Below, piece by piece: positions 51,250-59,969 of a stretch of DNA of 64,000 nucleotides. The notes beneath the pieces were generated by a model, which was not told the origin of the DNA, made no database searches, and saw only the letters and a program-made list of their open reading frames with translations. The position numbers and the translations under genes were made by a program. The DNA is from CBDCVA01 sp965222935 [NCBI: Candidatus Latescibacterota bacterium] (GTDB lineage: Bacteria > Latescibacterota > CBDCVA01): assembly GCA_965222935.1 (NCBI GenBank), contig CBDCVA010000002.1:1116001-1180000 (forward strand), in the 5' to 3' direction. Each line of letters opens with the position of its first letter. Position 1 is the stretch's first letter.

Positions 51250-52710
51250 TCAGTCGGCGCCCGGCGTGTAGCGTACGATGGGGCGCCTCGCAGCGCGCAC
51301 ATCGTCCAACCGGCGCACCGGGGTGGTGTGCGGAGCGGAGGTGACGAACTCGGGCTGGTTCTCCGCTTCGTCGGCAATCTCCAGCAGGGCCTGAGCGAAA
51401 GCATCCAGTGTCCGCAGGCTCTCGGTCTCGGTGGGCTCGATCATCAGCGCCTCGGGGACGGTCAGCGGGAAGTAGATCGTAGGCGCGTAGAAGCCCTTGT
51501 CGAGCAAGCGCTTGGCGATATCCGTCGCATGTACGCCCAGCTTCGCTTGCTCGGATGCCGAGAGCACGAACTCGTGCATCGCCCGCCGCCCGGAGGCGCG
51601 CGCGTAGCGCCCTTCGAGGCGCGCGAGCAGGTAGTTCGCGGCCAGTACCGCGTCCGAACTCGCTCCCTGCAGGCCGCCGAGGCCGCGCTGCCGGATGTAC
51701 GCGTGGGCCCGGATCAGCATCCCGACGTTGCCCAGGAATGCACCGATGCGCCCGATGGACTGCGGCCTGTCCTCGTCGAGTGCGTAGGAACCGTCCTCTC
51801 GCCGGACGAGCAAAGGGACGGGCAACAGCGGCTCCAGTTCACGGACGACTCCGACGGGCCCCGCGCCGGGTCCGCCGCCGCCGTGCGGGGTGCTGAAGGT
51901 CTTGTGCAGGTTGAGATGCACGATGTCGAAGCCCATGTCGCCGGGCCGCGCTATCCCGCAGATGGCGTTGAGGTTGGCACCATCGTAGTAGAGCAAGCCC
52001 CCCGCGTCGTGCACGAGGTCGGCGATCTCCAGCGCGCGCCGGTCGAAAACGCCCAGGGTGTTGGGGTTCGTGAGCATGAGACAGGCGACCTGGTCGTTCA
52101 GTGCAGCGCGCAGCGAGTCGGGGTCCACCTGCCCGTCGATGTCCGATTTGAGCGAGACGACCTCGAACCCGTGGCGCGCCGCCGAGGCAGGGTTGGTGCC
52201 GTGCGCTGAATCCGGCACCAGGATCATCCGGCGGCGGGTCTCGCCCCTGGCCTCAAAGCAGGCGCGCACCAGCATCATGCCCAGAAGCTCGCCATGCGCC
52301 CCCGCCCGAGGCGCGAGCGTGAACCGCGTCACTCCGGTGAGGGCACTGAGCTCGCGCTCCAACTCATACAGCAGCCTCAGAAGCCCCTGGCACGCCTCGG
52401 CGGGCCACAGCGGGTGCGCCTCCGCGAAGCCGGAAAGGCGCGCGGCGTCCTCGTTTACCTTCGGGTTGTACTTCATGGTGCACGAACCGAGCGGCACGAA
52501 CGTCGTGTCGATGGCGTAGTTGAGTTGCGAGAGGCGCGTATAGTGGCGAACGGCCGCAGGCTCACTGACCTCAGGCAGGTTGAGAGGCGTCTTTCTGCGC
52601 GCCTCCTGGGGCAGGAGCTCTTCGAGGGGCGGCGCACCGAAATCGGTCCTGGGCAGGATCGCCCCGCGCAAGCCCGGCTTCGAACGCTCCCCGATCAAGA
52701 GCTCGCTCAT
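51250..52710 (-). CDS. gcvPB: Glycine dehydrogenase (decarboxylating) subunit 2
   Basis: A 486-aa C-terminal half of P-protein. The PLP lysine is Lys270 in HLNLHKTFSTPHGGGGPG. FVPLGSCTMKYNPK, PDSAHGTNPASAA and LTNPNTLGVFD are diagnostic. It decarboxylates glycine and passes the aminomethyl group to GcvH. The start overlaps the stop of gcvPA by 4 nt. The split form is typical of many thermophilic and Gram-positive or Chloroflexota-like lineages. Confidence 0.96.
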   Translation of the reverse strand: MSELLIGERSKPGLRGAILPRTDFGAPPLEELLPQEARRKTPLNLPEVSEPAAVRHYTRLSQLNYAIDTTFVPLGSCTMKYNPKVNEDAARLSGFAEAHPLWPAEACQGLLRLLYELERELSALTGVTRFTLAPRAGAHGELLGMMLVRACFEARGETRRRMILVPDSAHGTNPASAARHGFEVVSLKSDIDGQVDPDSLRAALNDQVACLMLTNPNTLGVFDRRALEIADLVHDAGGLLYYDGANLNAICGIARPGDMGFDIVHLNLHKTFSTPHGGGGPGAGPVGVVRELEPLLPVPLLVRREDGSYALDEDRPQSIGRIGAFLGNVGMLIRAHAYIRQRGLGGLQGASSDAVLAANYLLARLEGRYARASGRRAMHEFVLSASEQAKLGVHATDIAKRLLDKGFYAPTIYFPLTVPEALMIEPTETESLRTLDAFAQALLEIADEAENQPEFVTSAPHTTPVRRLDDVRAARRPIVRYTPGAD

Positions 52711-54077
52711 AGCGCCCGCTCCAGCGCCTGAGCAAAGCGCTCGATGTCCAACCCCGTCTTGGTCTCCGTTGCGCACACCAAGAGGCCGTCGGGCAACTCG
52801 GGGTAGTCCTTTCCCAGCGGCCAGCCACCGACGATATCCTGCGCCAGGAGCCGCTCCAAGACGGGCCCCGGATCGCGCCCCAGCCGCACGGCGCACTCGT
52901 TGAAGTGCGGCGCGCCGAAGGCCGCTTCCACTCCGTCGATCTCTACGAGCCGCCGGCGCAGGGCGGCCGTCGCAGCGACGTTGAGCGCACCCATCTCCCG
53001 CAGACCCTCCGGCCCCATCAGCGCTAGATAGATGGCCGCCCGCGTGGCGCATAAGCCCTGGTTGGTGCAGATGTTGCTCGTTGCGCGCTCCCTGCGGATG
53101 TGCTGCTCTCGCGTCTGGAGCGTCAGGACGAAGCCGCGCTTCCCCTTGACATCGACCGTCTCCCCCGCGATCCGCCCTGGGATCCGGCGCAGGTGCGCCT
53201 CCTTGGCAGCGAAGATGCCCAGGTAGGGGCCACCGAAGCTCAAGGGGATCCCCAGCGGTTGCCCCTCGCCCACGGCCACGTCCGTGCCCAAGGCGCCCGG
53301 CGACTCTAAGATGCCGAGGCTGATCGGGTTGGCGCAGACGACCGAGAGCGCACCGTGCTGGTGCGCCAGGTCCGCATGCTCAGCCACCGGCTCGATGCAG
53401 CCGAAGAAATTGGGCGACTGAGTCACCACGCACGCGGCGGAATCGTCCATGAGCCGGGCCAAGCCCTCGGGCTGGACGACCCCGTCAGTGTAAGGCGCTT
53501 CCACCAGGCGCGCGTCGGACCCGGCGCAGTAGGTCTCGAGCGTCCGCCTGTAGTGCGGGTGGAGCGTTCGCGGCACGACGACCGTTCTGCGTCCCGTCGC
53601 GCCCATTGCAAGGAAGACCGCCTCAGCTAGCGCCGACGCTCCCTCGTAGAGCGAGGCATTGGCCACATCCATCCCGTAGAGTTCGCAGATCATCGACTGG
53701 TACTCGAAGATGACCTGAAGCGTCCCCTGGCTGGCCTCGGCCTGATACGGCGTGTAAGCCGTCGCGAACTCGGCCCTGCCAGCCAGGTGGTCCACAGCCG
53801 CCGGAATCCAGTGTTCGTACGCCCCCGCGCCCACAAACGAGAGCGTCCGCGCCGCATCGCCGTCCTGCGCGGCGAGCTGACGCAGGTGCCGCATCAGTTC
53901 TAGCTCAGAAAGCGGCGGGTCGAGCTCAATCGGCGGGTCGCGAAGCGCCTTGGGGATATCTGCCCATAATGCCTCGACGGACCCCGCCCCGATCGTCCGC
54001 AGCATGTGCGCGCGGTCCGCATCCGAGAGCGCAGCGGTGGGTGCCGCGGACGCGTCCTGGTCTCGGGAGGGGGCCAT
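52707..54077 (-). CDS. gcvPA: Glycine dehydrogenase (decarboxylating) subunit 1
   Basis: A 456-aa N-terminal half of P-protein, forming a heterotetramer with GcvPB. SFVGAGAYEHWIPAAVDHL, the FATAYTPYQAEASQGTLQ stretch and DVANASLYEGASALAEA are intact. It lacks the PLP lysine, as expected. The ATG at 54077 was chosen, 23 codons inside a longer frame; it has no strong ribosome site, and ATG 54005 within DADRAHML is possible. It lies between gcvPB and a VOC-family gene. Confidence 0.94.
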   Translation of the reverse strand: MAPSRDQDASAAPTAALSDADRAHMLRTIGAGSVEALWADIPKALRDPPIELDPPLSELELMRHLRQLAAQDGDAARTLSFVGAGAYEHWIPAAVDHLAGRAEFATAYTPYQAEASQGTLQVIFEYQSMICELYGMDVANASLYEGASALAEAVFLAMGATGRRTVVVPRTLHPHYRRTLETYCAGSDARLVEAPYTDGVVQPEGLARLMDDSAACVVTQSPNFFGCIEPVAEHADLAHQHGALSVVCANPISLGILESPGALGTDVAVGEGQPLGIPLSFGGPYLGIFAAKEAHLRRIPGRIAGETVDVKGKRGFVLTLQTREQHIRRERATSNICTNQGLCATRAAIYLALMGPEGLREMGALNVAATAALRRRLVEIDGVEAAFGAPHFNECAVRLGRDPGPVLERLLAQDIVGGWPLGKDYPELPDGLLVCATETKTGLDIERFAQALERAL

Positions 54078-54099
54078 GACCGAAGGCGGGTATCGGGGC

Positions 54100-54507
54100 C
54101 TAATGCGTGTGGTGGGTTGGTGCCCCGATTCGCAGGACATGCCCATCGGGGTCCTCGACGAGCATCTCGCGGTTGCCCCATGGCTTGTCGATGGGTGCCT
54201 GGACGATCTTCGCGCCGCTCAACTCATATTCCCGATGCAGTCTGTCGATGTCATCGGTCAAATGGATAGTGAGGTAGATCCACATGCCCGGACTGCCCTG
54301 CCCGCCTTGGCATAAGAACACGTTAACGTCGCCTCGGCTCACCGACGCAAAGTTGGGTTCGTCGTGGCCTTCGTCGGTCCAGTCCCAGTCTTTAGTGAAG
54401 CCGAGCGTCGTGCAGTAGTGCTCGATGCTCGCTGGGACGTTTCTGACGCTCAGGATCGGTATGCTGGATTCGAACCCGACCGGACCAGACGCTATCTTCT
54501 CCGACAT
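54100..54507 (-). CDS. VOC family (glyoxalase/bleomycin resistance-like) protein
   Basis: A 135-aa single-chain paired beta-alpha-beta-beta-beta protein. SSIPILSVRNVPASIEHYCT and TLGFTKDWDW open it; YLTIHLTDDIDRLHREYE and a C-terminal MLVEDPDGHVLRIG with the metal glutamate/histidine positions close it. AAGGAG is ideally placed before the ATG. It is inserted between gcvH and gcvPA, an unusual place; it may modify or detoxify a reactive aldehyde or glyoxal-type compound made in this pathway. Substrate unknown. Confidence 0.86.
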   Translation of the reverse strand: MSEKIASGPVGFESSIPILSVRNVPASIEHYCTTLGFTKDWDWTDEGHDEPNFASVSRGDVNVFLCQGGQGSPGMWIYLTIHLTDDIDRLHREYELSGAKIVQAPIDKPWGNREMLVEDPDGHVLRIGAPTHHTH

Positions 54508-54595
54508 AGGATAACTCCTTCTATGCAGGTTTCGACTGAACTGATGCCGTTGGTCCTCCGGACACGAAAAGGCTTGCGGCAAAGGCAGACGCGCC

Positions 54596-54991
54596 TTAAT
54601 CTTCCCCGCTCTCTATCAGCGCCAGGTAGTCTACCTGCGAGAACAGGCCATCGAGCTGGCTGGGGTCCGCGACGCGGATTTTGATGAACCACGCCTCATA
54701 GGGCTTTTCGTTGATGGACTGGGGCTGATCGGTCAGCTCGGGGTTGATTTCGGCCACATCCCCGTCGCAAGGCGCGTAGAGATCGAAGACGCTCTTGACC
54801 GATTCGATCACGCCGCAGCTCTCCGCCCGTCGTGTCCGGGTCCCCACATCCGGCAATTCGACGTAGACGACATCGCCGATCTCGCGCTGCGCGTGATCGC
54901 TGATCCCCACGATCACGAGGTCGCCTTCCCGCCGGACCCATTCGTGCGTCTTCGCGTAGAGGAGTTCCGGTGGATGATGAGGCTCGCTCAT
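54596..54991 (-). CDS. gcvH: Glycine cleavage system H protein
   Basis: A 131-aa lipoyl carrier. The lipoyl-lysine is Lys66 in GVIESVKSVFD. YAKTHEWVRREGDLVIVGIS and GDVVYVELPDVG are typical. The C-terminal PYEAWFIKIRV tail is complete. It shuttles the aminomethyl group between P and T proteins. Its ATG overlaps the stop of gcvT by 4 nt, with GAGG upstream, so T and H are coupled. Confidence 0.96.
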   Translation of the reverse strand: MSEPHHPPELLYAKTHEWVRREGDLVIVGISDHAQREIGDVVYVELPDVGTRTRRAESCGVIESVKSVFDLYAPCDGDVAEINPELTDQPQSINEKPYEAWFIKIRVADPSQLDGLFSQVDYLALIESGED

Positions 54992-56109
54992 GGGCCTCTT
55001 CTGAGCCGCTGTTCGTCGTAAAAAGGCGTCTTCACGACGCTGGACAGATGGCGCTTCCCGCGAATTTCGATCTCGATCGCCGTCCTTGGGGCCGCGCACA
55101 CCGGCGGCACGTACCCAAGCCCGATGCGCCTGCCCGTGCTCGGCGAGACGTTGCCCGAGGTCACCCGGCCCACGGGCTCCCCATCCACGAAGATGGAGTA
55201 GCCCTCGCGCGGGATCGCGCCTCGATCCATCGTGAACCCCACAAGGCGTTTCCGGGCGCCCGCTTTACGCTGATCGGCCAGCGCCTTCGAGCCGACGAAC
55301 GTGCGGCTCTTGAGCTTGACCGCGAAGCCGAGCCCCGCCTCCAGGGGCGTTGTCTCCTCGTCCAGCTCGTGGCCGTAGAGCGGGTAGGCCATCTCCAGCC
55401 GCAACGTATCGCGCGCGCCCAGCCCGATGGGATGGAGGCCGTACCACCGCCCCGATTCGATGAGCCCCTCCCACAGCCACTCAGCGTGCTCCGCCGCCAC
55501 GTAGATCTCGAAGCCGTCCTCGCCGGTGTACCCGGTCCGCGCGATCACCGCTGGCACGGTTGCTTCTAGCTCCGTCTCCAGGCATTCCATGTACCGCAGG
55601 CTGATCGCCTCCACCGCCAGGCTCTGCACCACCGCCTCAGCCGCGGGACCCTGCGCCGCGACGAGCGCGATCTGGGCCGAACGGTTCTGCACCGTCGCCC
55701 CTTCGGCGTGCGCAGCGACCCATGCGAAGTCGCGCTCGGCGTTGGCCGCATTGACCACGAGCCAGAAACGCTCCGCGTCGAACCGGTAGATGATGAGGTC
55801 GTCCAGGGCGCCGCCGTGCTCGTTCGTCAGGAGCGCGTACATCGCTCGGCCGTCGCCGATCCGCCTGGGGTCGTTGGTCAAAAGCCCGTCCAGGCAGGCC
55901 AGTGCGCGCGGCCCCGTCACCTCGATTTCCCCCATGTGACTGAGGTCGAAGAGACCGACGTGCTCGCGCGTCGCACGGTGTTCGGCCAAGATGCCCGTAT
56001 ACTGGATGGGCATCGAGAAGCCGCCGAAGCCCCCCATTTGCGCCCCCAGCTTCTCGTGGGCGGCCGCAAGGGGCGTCGACTTGAGCAATTCTCCGGTCGT
56101 CTCGCCCAT
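54988..56109 (-). CDS. gcvT: Glycine cleavage system T protein (aminomethyltransferase)
   Basis: A 373-aa tetrahydrofolate-dependent aminomethyltransferase. GGFSMPIQYTGILAEHRATR, the LFDLSHMGEIEVTG segment and ARTGYTGEDGFEIYV are signatures; the conserved Asp of the active site lies early (GLFDLSHMGE). It releases ammonia and forms methylene-tetrahydrofolate. ATG 56109 or the in-frame GTG 56130 may start it; neither has a clear ribosome site. Second enzyme gene of the operon after the aminotransferase. Confidence 0.95.
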   Translation of the reverse strand: MGETTGELLKSTPLAAAHEKLGAQMGGFGGFSMPIQYTGILAEHRATREHVGLFDLSHMGEIEVTGPRALACLDGLLTNDPRRIGDGRAMYALLTNEHGGALDDLIIYRFDAERFWLVVNAANAERDFAWVAAHAEGATVQNRSAQIALVAAQGPAAEAVVQSLAVEAISLRYMECLETELEATVPAVIARTGYTGEDGFEIYVAAEHAEWLWEGLIESGRWYGLHPIGLGARDTLRLEMAYPLYGHELDEETTPLEAGLGFAVKLKSRTFVGSKALADQRKAGARKRLVGFTMDRGAIPREGYSIFVDGEPVGRVTSGNVSPSTGRRIGLGYVPPVCAAPRTAIEIEIRGKRHLSSVVKTPFYDEQRLRRGP

Positions 56110-56186
56110 CGTGGGTCTGGTCCGGAGCACGGGCGGCTTGGGGAAGACAGTTGCGGCCGGTCGTCGTGCCGGGAGCTGATCTCCGT

Positions 56187-57407
56187 CTAGCGGCCCATCG
56201 GCACGGCAGCCTCGACACCCATGGTGGCGTCCGCCTCGCTGTAGACCCGTTCCGCCGCCGCAACGCCGGCCCCGTCGGGCAGCTTGACCCCTTCTTTGAG
56301 CAGCGCATCCTCCAGCGCACCCAGAAAGATGATGACGTTCTTACGCAGGGACGATTGGCCCATCAGGCCGACGCGCCAGACGACGCCACGGAGATCCCCC
56401 AGGCCCCCACCGATCTCGATCCTGAAGTCGTCCAGAAGGATGCGCCGCACGCGCGCGTCGGCGGCGCCCTCGGGGATCACGACGGTGTTGAGCACGGGCA
56501 ACCGGTCCTCGCGTTTGACGAAGGGCGTAAGCCCCATCGCCTCAAAGCCGGCAATCAGCGCTAGGTGGTTGCACAGGTGCCGCTCCTGGCGCGCCTCGAG
56601 CCCCTCCTCAAGGAGCATTCGCAGCGCCTCGTGCAGGGCGTAGATCGAGCTGATCGGCGCCGTGTGGTGATAGAGGTGGTCGTCGCCCCAGTAGGAGCGC
56701 AAAAGAGACATGTCCAGATACCAGCTTCTTACCTTGTCCTTGCGCGCGTAGAGACGTTCGGCTGCCCGAGGGCCCAGCGTCAGGGGTGCCATCCCAGGCG
56801 GTGCCCCCAGACACTTCTGCGTCCCCGAGTACGCGACGTCCACACCCCACTCGTCGATCCGCAGGTCCACCCCGCCCAGGCTGGTCACGCAGTCCATCAA
56901 AAGAAGCGCCCCGGCACGGTGAGCGATCTCGGCGATCTCGGGTATCGGCTGCAGCACGCCCGTCGAGGTTTCGGCATGCACGATACAGACCATCTGCGGT
57001 TTCGCCCGCTCCACGGCCGCATCAACCCGATCCGGGCTGAACGTCGTCCCCCATTCGGCGTCAATGCGGTGCAGCTGGCCGCCGTAGCGCTCGACCATCT
57101 CGCAAATCCGCAGCCCGAAGTACCCCTTGACGCAGACGAGTACGTCGTCGCCCGGCCTGACCGTATTGGCGATCGCGGCCTCCATCCCCGCGCTCCCCGT
57201 CCCCGAGATCGGGATCACAAGTTCGTTCTCGGTCCGATACACGGCCCGCAGCATCGCCTGTACCTCGCTCATCGTCTCGAGAAAGTCCGGGTCGAGGTGG
57301 CCCTGCACGGGCAGGCCCTGAGCCTGGAGCACGCGCGGATGAACGTCGCTGGGACCGGGCCCCATCAGAATCTTCACGCGCGGCGACAGGGGCTTTGGAA
57401 TGTTCAC
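56187..57407 (-). CDS. Alanine/serine-glyoxylate aminotransferase family (class V)
   Basis: A 406-aa PLP enzyme. The start is GTG 57407, with AAGGAGAG 8 nt upstream; the N-terminus LMGPGPSDVHPRVL is typical. The PLP lysine is Lys198 in AYSGTQKCLGAPPG, and MDCVTSLGGVDL holds the PLP aspartate. It would aminate glyoxylate to glycine from alanine or serine. Leading the gcv operon, it links glyoxylate to glycine cleavage and C1 supply. The family also includes related phosphonate and aspartate aminotransferases. Confidence 0.92.
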   Translation of the reverse strand: MNIPKPLSPRVKILMGPGPSDVHPRVLQAQGLPVQGHLDPDFLETMSEVQAMLRAVYRTENELVIPISGTGSAGMEAAIANTVRPGDDVLVCVKGYFGLRICEMVERYGGQLHRIDAEWGTTFSPDRVDAAVERAKPQMVCIVHAETSTGVLQPIPEIAEIAHRAGALLLMDCVTSLGGVDLRIDEWGVDVAYSGTQKCLGAPPGMAPLTLGPRAAERLYARKDKVRSWYLDMSLLRSYWGDDHLYHHTAPISSIYALHEALRMLLEEGLEARQERHLCNHLALIAGFEAMGLTPFVKREDRLPVLNTVVIPEGAADARVRRILLDDFRIEIGGGLGDLRGVVWRVGLMGQSSLRKNVIIFLGALEDALLKEGVKLPDGAGVAAAERVYSEADATMGVEAAVPMGR

Positions 57408-57511
57408 GCTTGCCTCTCCTTCATCCATTGTACGAGGATTCTACGCTCGGCCTTCCGGGGAACCTCGCAACTCAACTCCGCGATCACGGCACGCACGCGG
57501 AAAAGCGTCAC
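57404..57511 (-). CDS. Possible 35-aa leader peptide overlapping the aminotransferase gene
   Basis: GTG at 57511 is preceded by GGAGGGGG at about 8 nt. The frame codes MTLFRVRAVIAELSCEVPRK and 15 further, mostly basic residues, and ends in a GTGA overlap with the aminotransferase start. The good ribosome site and 4-nt overlap are typical of a coupled gene. The peptide matches no family I know, so a translated leader or a chance frame are both possible. Confidence 0.35.
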   Translation of the reverse strand: MTLFRVRAVIAELSCEVPRKAERRILVQWMKERQA

Positions 57512-57680
57512 CTCGGCGTCCCCCTCCTGAGGCGGACCTCCACCGCGCCGTTCTCATGGTCCGCTGCCGCACTGCGGACGGTCAGTCTAACTTTCGTCCT
57601 CAATTCCAGCCTTCGTCTCACCCTTTTCGAAGAGCCCCCGAAGCGCGCCCTTGCCGCTCCTCGCACCGTAAGGGGTTCGC

Positions 57681-57709
57681 ACGATAACCGCTCTACCCCG
57701 GCCTGTCAA
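57681..57709 (-). promoter_or_regulatory. Putative promoter of the aminotransferase/glycine cleavage operon
   Basis: Minus-strand TTGACA (57704-57709), 17-bp spacer, TATCGT (57681-57686, four of six). The predicted leader of ~165 nt to the small frame or ~270 nt to the aminotransferase shows a GTCCGC...GCGGAC hairpin, but no glycine-riboswitch signature that I can recognise. Confidence 0.4.
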
Positions 57710-57770
57710 GGTTGCCTATCGCGCTGCCTGGAGGGTAAGGGCGCGTATAAATGCGGTGCCAATCTGACGC

Positions 57771-57893
57771 ATCGTATGCCTCACCACCAACGGCCATTGG
57801 GGCGGCGAGCCGGTCGTCGTCACGTACTACCCTCCGACCGGCACCGGTATCGTTCTCAAGGGCAGCCCAGCGACGACGCGCGTTCTTTTGTAA
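57771..57893 (+). pseudogene. Remnant of a DUF3179-family gene
   Basis: The frame reads TTNGHWGGEPVVVTYYPPTG followed by TGIVLKG. This is the core motif of DUF3179 proteins (GEPVVVTYCPLTxSGIVF), with the conserved Cys already changed to Tyr. Sequence on both sides is not homologous and a stop follows at 57891. A short decayed internal piece of a gene of 300+ residues. Apart from this and the flanking regulatory sites, 57512-57934 holds nothing recognisable. Confidence 0.65.
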
Positions 57894-57923
57894 TTGATCT
57901 CTGGGGGCAGTACACAGTATAGT
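57894..57923 (+). promoter_or_regulatory. Putative promoter with near-leaderless start for the DNRLRE protein gene
   Basis: TTGATC (57894-57899), 18-bp spacer, TATAGT (57918-57923, five of six). The expected start at about 57930 lies only ~5 nt before the ATG at 57935, which has no Shine-Dalgarno sequence. Confidence 0.5.
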
Positions 57924-57934
57924 AGAAGCACGCA

Positions 57935-58732
57935 ATGAGGCGCCCTCCGACGCTCTTCACAACCATCCGTGTCCTGCTGCTCGCACTTGGTGCAGCTTGC
58001 ACCGACCGGGGAGACACTCCCTTCCCCGCTCCGCCGACGATGACCGGGGAGACCGTCATCGGGGCACATAAAGACAATACCCTCTATGAGAGCGACGATG
58101 GCTCCCTGAGTAGCGGCGCTGGCGCTCACCTATTCGTGGGCATGAATGGCAACGGGCAGATTCGACGCGGTCTCGTGGCATTTGACGTTGCTGGCAACCT
58201 TCCCCGAGGGGCCGTCGTCACGGGCGTGAGCCTGACCCTCCATATGTCCAAAACCATAGCCGGTCCGGCTCGCATCGAGCTGCGCCGGGTACTGGCGAAC
58301 TGGGGTGAGGGCGCCTCGGACACCGGGGGAACGGAGACTTCGGGCGGTGGGCGCGGCGCGGCCTCAGCCGCTGGGGACGCCACCTGGCTGCACGCGTTCT
58401 TCGACACCGGCTTTTGGGAAACGCCCGGCGGCGACTTCGCCGATGCCGCCAGCGCCACGACCACCGTTGACGATGTGGAGTTCTACACTTGGAACTCAAC
58501 CCCCGAGCTGGTGGCCGATGTCCAGGGCTGGATGGACGACCCGGCGCCCAACTTCGGTTGGATGCTGCTGGGGAATGAAGCAACGCTTACGACGGCCAAG
58601 CGGTTCGAGAGTCGCGATAGTCCCAACGCATCGCTGCGCCCGGTGCTGATCGTCAGGTTCGCGCCGGCGGAAGAGCCAACGGCCGCCAAAGCCCAGAGCC
58701 GGTGGGAGATCGAGCGGCTACTGAGCCCGTAA
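57935..58732 (+). CDS. DNRLRE-domain exported protein
   Basis: A 265-aa secreted protein: a hydrophobic leader ends at Cys22 (LALGAAC, an imperfect lipobox), so it may be a lipoprotein. The body is a jelly-roll domain of the DNRLRE/CBM96-like type: DNTLYESDDGSLSSGAG, then RRGLVAFDVAGNLPRGAVV, VELRRVLANWGEG-like segments and ADVQGWMDDPAPNFGWML. Such domains bind carbohydrate or sit on cell-surface proteins. A run rich in Gly/Ala (GTETSGGGRGAASAAG) forms a flexible loop. A terminator follows at 58855. Confidence 0.82.
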   Translation: MRRPPTLFTTIRVLLLALGAACTDRGDTPFPAPPTMTGETVIGAHKDNTLYESDDGSLSSGAGAHLFVGMNGNGQIRRGLVAFDVAGNLPRGAVVTGVSLTLHMSKTIAGPARIELRRVLANWGEGASDTGGTETSGGGRGAASAAGDATWLHAFFDTGFWETPGGDFADAASATTTVDDVEFYTWNSTPELVADVQGWMDDPAPNFGWMLLGNEATLTTAKRFESRDSPNASLRPVLIVRFAPAEEPTAAKAQSRWEIERLLSP

Positions 58733-58854
58733 TGCGATGCCGTACCGGAGGTGCCTGTGCGTTTGTCCAAGGGATCTCTCATCGCCGTCTTCACGAAGCA
58801 ACCCTTAGCCACAGACAGCCCTCGCACCTTCTCGAACGCATCCCCGACGCTCTT

Positions 58855-58882
58855 GCCCGCGCGCGATGGCGGGCTTTTCTTT
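58855..58882 (+). terminator. Rho-independent terminator
   Basis: GCCCGC (58855-58860), an 8-nt loop and GCGGGC (58869-58874), followed by TTTTCTTT. It lies ~120 nt after the DNRLRE gene stop and before the methyltransferase gene. Confidence 0.75.
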
Positions 58883-58940
58883 GAGGGTGCGCTGCCGGGA
58901 TGACAGTGGTGTCAGCGCCAGCGAAGGGGGATAAGTGGGG

Positions 58941-59969
58941 ATGGCGATGACGAGACCGTTCACGATCATCGGTGAGAACATTCACGCCTCGCGCGTGTTC
59001 CTACGCAAAGGCCGGCGCATCACCGAGAGTCCCGACGGGCGCGAAGCCGTTCGCTACCGTGATCCCGACGGCGCCTGGGCGCTTTTGCCCTTGCCCGAAG
59101 GCTACGAAGAGAGACAGGTGTACGACGAGGGACGCGTCAAGCACGTCATGGTGGCCATCGAGCAGGGCATGTCCGACGACGAGGCACTCAGCGCCGCTGG
59201 CGTCGCCTACCTCCACTACGAGGCGCGGCGGCAGATCAAGGCCGGGGCCGACTTCCTGGACGTCAACGTGGACGAGGTCTCCCCCTTCCCGGAGCGGCAG
59301 CTCGCAGCGATGTCGTGGTTGGTGCCGACGGTCCAGGCGGCGGTGGATGCCCCGCTCTCGATCGACTCCTCGAACCCCGAGATCATCGCTGCTGGGCTCG
59401 ATGTCTACGATCGCCGCGCCGGGCGCCCCATCGTGAATTCGGCGTCGCTGGAGCGTCCCGAGACCCTGGGGATGGTCAAAGAGCGGGATGGCCGAGTCGT
59501 GGCCAGTGCCTTCGGCGCGACGGGCATGCCGAACAGCGCGCAGGAGCGCGTGGACAACGTCGCGCAACTGCTGGAGATAGCCTGGGCCGAGGACATCGCC
59601 CCCGACGACATCTACATCGATGCCCTGGTCTTCCCGATCGCCACCGACCCCGAATGCGGGAATTACTACCTGGACGCAGTGCGCTCCTTCCGGGACGAGT
59701 ACGGGGAGGATGTGCACATCACGGGGGGGCTCTCCAACGTCTCTTTTGGCATCCCCGCCCGCAAGATCATCAACGAGGTCTTCATCTATCTGGCGCTGGA
59801 AGCGGGCATTGACTCGGGGATCATTGACCCGCTCTCGACAAAGCTGGACGAGATCGGCAACATGGACCCGGCGGACAAAGCTTTTGCCCTCGCCGCCGAT
59901 GCACTCTCGGGGGCGGACCCTTACTGCATCGAGTACCTCACAGCTTACCGGGCCGGTGAGCTCGACTGA
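58941..59969 (+). CDS. Pterin-binding methyltransferase-like protein (methyl-H4folate:corrinoid type)
   Basis: A 342-aa TIM-barrel of the dihydropteroate-synthase-like methyltransferase group. FTIIGENIHASR, DFLDVNVDEVSPFPE, the SIDSSNPEIIAAGL pterin-binding strand, IVNSASLE and HITGGLSNVSFGIP are characteristic. Members move methyl groups between tetrahydrofolate and a corrinoid protein. No corrinoid partner lies nearby. GTG 58935, ATG 58941 or ATG 58947 could start it; AGGGGG suits 58941. It overlaps mutY by 14 nt. C1 units from glycine cleavage upstream could feed it. Confidence 0.86.
   Translation: MAMTRPFTIIGENIHASRVFLRKGRRITESPDGREAVRYRDPDGAWALLPLPEGYEERQVYDEGRVKHVMVAIEQGMSDDEALSAAGVAYLHYEARRQIKAGADFLDVNVDEVSPFPERQLAAMSWLVPTVQAAVDAPLSIDSSNPEIIAAGLDVYDRRAGRPIVNSASLERPETLGMVKERDGRVVASAFGATGMPNSAQERVDNVAQLLEIAWAEDIAPDDIYIDALVFPIATDPECGNYYLDAVRSFRDEYGEDVHITGGLSNVSFGIPARKIINEVFIYLALEAGIDSGIIDPLSTKLDEIGNMDPADKAFALAADALSGADPYCIEYLTAYRAGELD

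Noticed and set aside
57512-57680. Glycine riboswitch before the aminotransferase/gcv operon
   Set aside because: The leader has one hairpin, but the conserved glycine-aptamer core could not be found.
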